A stretch of 6,120 nt of DNA from JBKJZO01 sp046715235 (GTDB taxonomy: Bacteria; Actinomycetota; Actinomycetes; BP-191): NCBI GenBank assembly GCA_046715235.1, contig JBKJZO010000042.1, positions 1-6,120 on the forward strand, written 5' to 3'. A model generated the notes under the pieces. The model ran no database searches and had not been told where the DNA came from. It saw only the letters and a program-made list of their open reading frames with translations. The first letter of the stretch is position 1; the number at the start of each line of letters is the position of its first letter. Below, piece after piece: positions 5,783-6,120 of this stretch. The translations under genes and the position numbers were made by a program.

Positions 5783-6120
5783 TGAGTCGGCCGGACGGTC
5801 GCGTCAGCGAAAGCTGCCGAGGAACGTCCGGGCTCCACAGGGCAGGGTGATCGGTAACACCGACCCGGGGTGACCCGCGGGAAAGTGCCACAGAAAACAG
5901 ACCGCCGGTACGCCGCGAGGCGCGTCGGTAAGGGTGAAACGGTGGTGTAAGAGACCACCAGCGGGCTGGGTGACCAGCGCGGCGGGTGACCGTCGCGGCT
6001 CGGTAAACCCCACCCGGAGCAAGGCCAAGAAGGCCCGGCAACTGAGCCAAGGCGAAGTGAAGGGCTGCGCGGACGCTTGAGGACGGCCCGTCCGATGTCC
6101 GCGGGTAGGCTGCTCGAGCC
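5783..6120 (+). ncRNA. rnpB: RNase P RNA (bacterial type A), 3' end outside the window
   Basis: This is the catalytic RNA of ribonuclease P, which with the RnpA protein removes 5' leaders from tRNA precursors. The conserved blocks occur in the right order: GAGGAACGTCCGGGCT (5819-5834), GGGCAGGGTGA (5840-5850), CCACAGAAAACAGACCGCC (5888-5906), GGTAAGGGTGAAAC (5927-5940), GTAAGAG flanked by GGTGGT/ACCACC (5941-5959), GGTAAACCCCACCCGGAGCA (6002-6021) and GGGTAGGCTGCTCGAGCC (6103-6120). CAGC-GAAA-GCTG (5805-5816) forms a short hairpin with a GNRA loop in the P3 area. The final block, ending in ACAGAA...CCGGCTTA in known homologues, and the strand closing helix P1 are absent because the window ends, so roughly 60-90 bases are missing. 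The 5' end is placed by similarity to the known actinobacterial P1 start and may be off by a few bases. Confidence 0.96.

Noticed and set aside
5629..6050. Minus-strand open frames over the rnpB region
   Set aside because: The conserved blocks of RNase P RNA on the plus strand explain this stretch; the antisense frames are a known source of false proteins.
1..6120. CRISPR array, insertion sequence, toxin-antitoxin, phage or defence genes
   Set aside because: No regularly spaced repeats, transposase or integrase motifs, or short paired toxin-antitoxin frames were seen; the gene content is ordinary chromosomal.

Overview
This 6.1-kb window is high-GC, densely coded chromosomal DNA that reads as an actinobacterium (Actinomycetota). 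The main evidence is the fused RNase H / histidine-phosphatase gene preceded by a C4 zinc-ribbon coiled-coil gene, a pairing typical of that phylum. Frequent GTG starts, purine-rich ribosome binding sites and an actinobacterial-type RNase P RNA agree with this. The genus cannot be fixed from the sequence alone. There are no insertion sequences, CRISPR arrays, phage genes or signs of recent transfer.

Left part, minus strand (1-2786): a large soluble c-di-GMP enzyme (GAF-PAS-PAS-GGDEF-EAL, 896 aa) with both catalytic sites and the allosteric I-site motif intact. It is followed after 14 bases by the first 27 codons of a second gene that runs off the window, so the two are probably one transcript.

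Middle, plus strand (2787-3717): a divergent intergenic region leads into a tRNA-Val (anticodon UAC, CCA not encoded). A long inverted repeat follows, then a small VOC-fold (glyoxalase/bleomycin-resistance-like) gene. Downstream of it lie a pair of self-complementary CATGATCAT repeats, a GC hairpin and a candidate promoter.

Right part, plus strand (3718-6120): a two-gene operon, zinc-ribbon coiled-coil protein then bifunctional RNase H / acid phosphatase, joined by a TAGTG stop-start overlap. Next comes an intergenic spacer dominated by a 73-base imperfect palindrome. The window ends inside rnpB, the RNase P RNA, whose last tens of bases are missing. The right half thus groups three items linked to nucleic-acid processing: a putative nucleic-acid-associated zinc ribbon, an RNA:DNA-hybrid nuclease and the tRNA-maturation ribozyme.

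I found no clearly undescribed system. The least explained signals are the palindrome between the RNase H gene and rnpB and the tandem CATGATCAT palindromes after the VOC gene.
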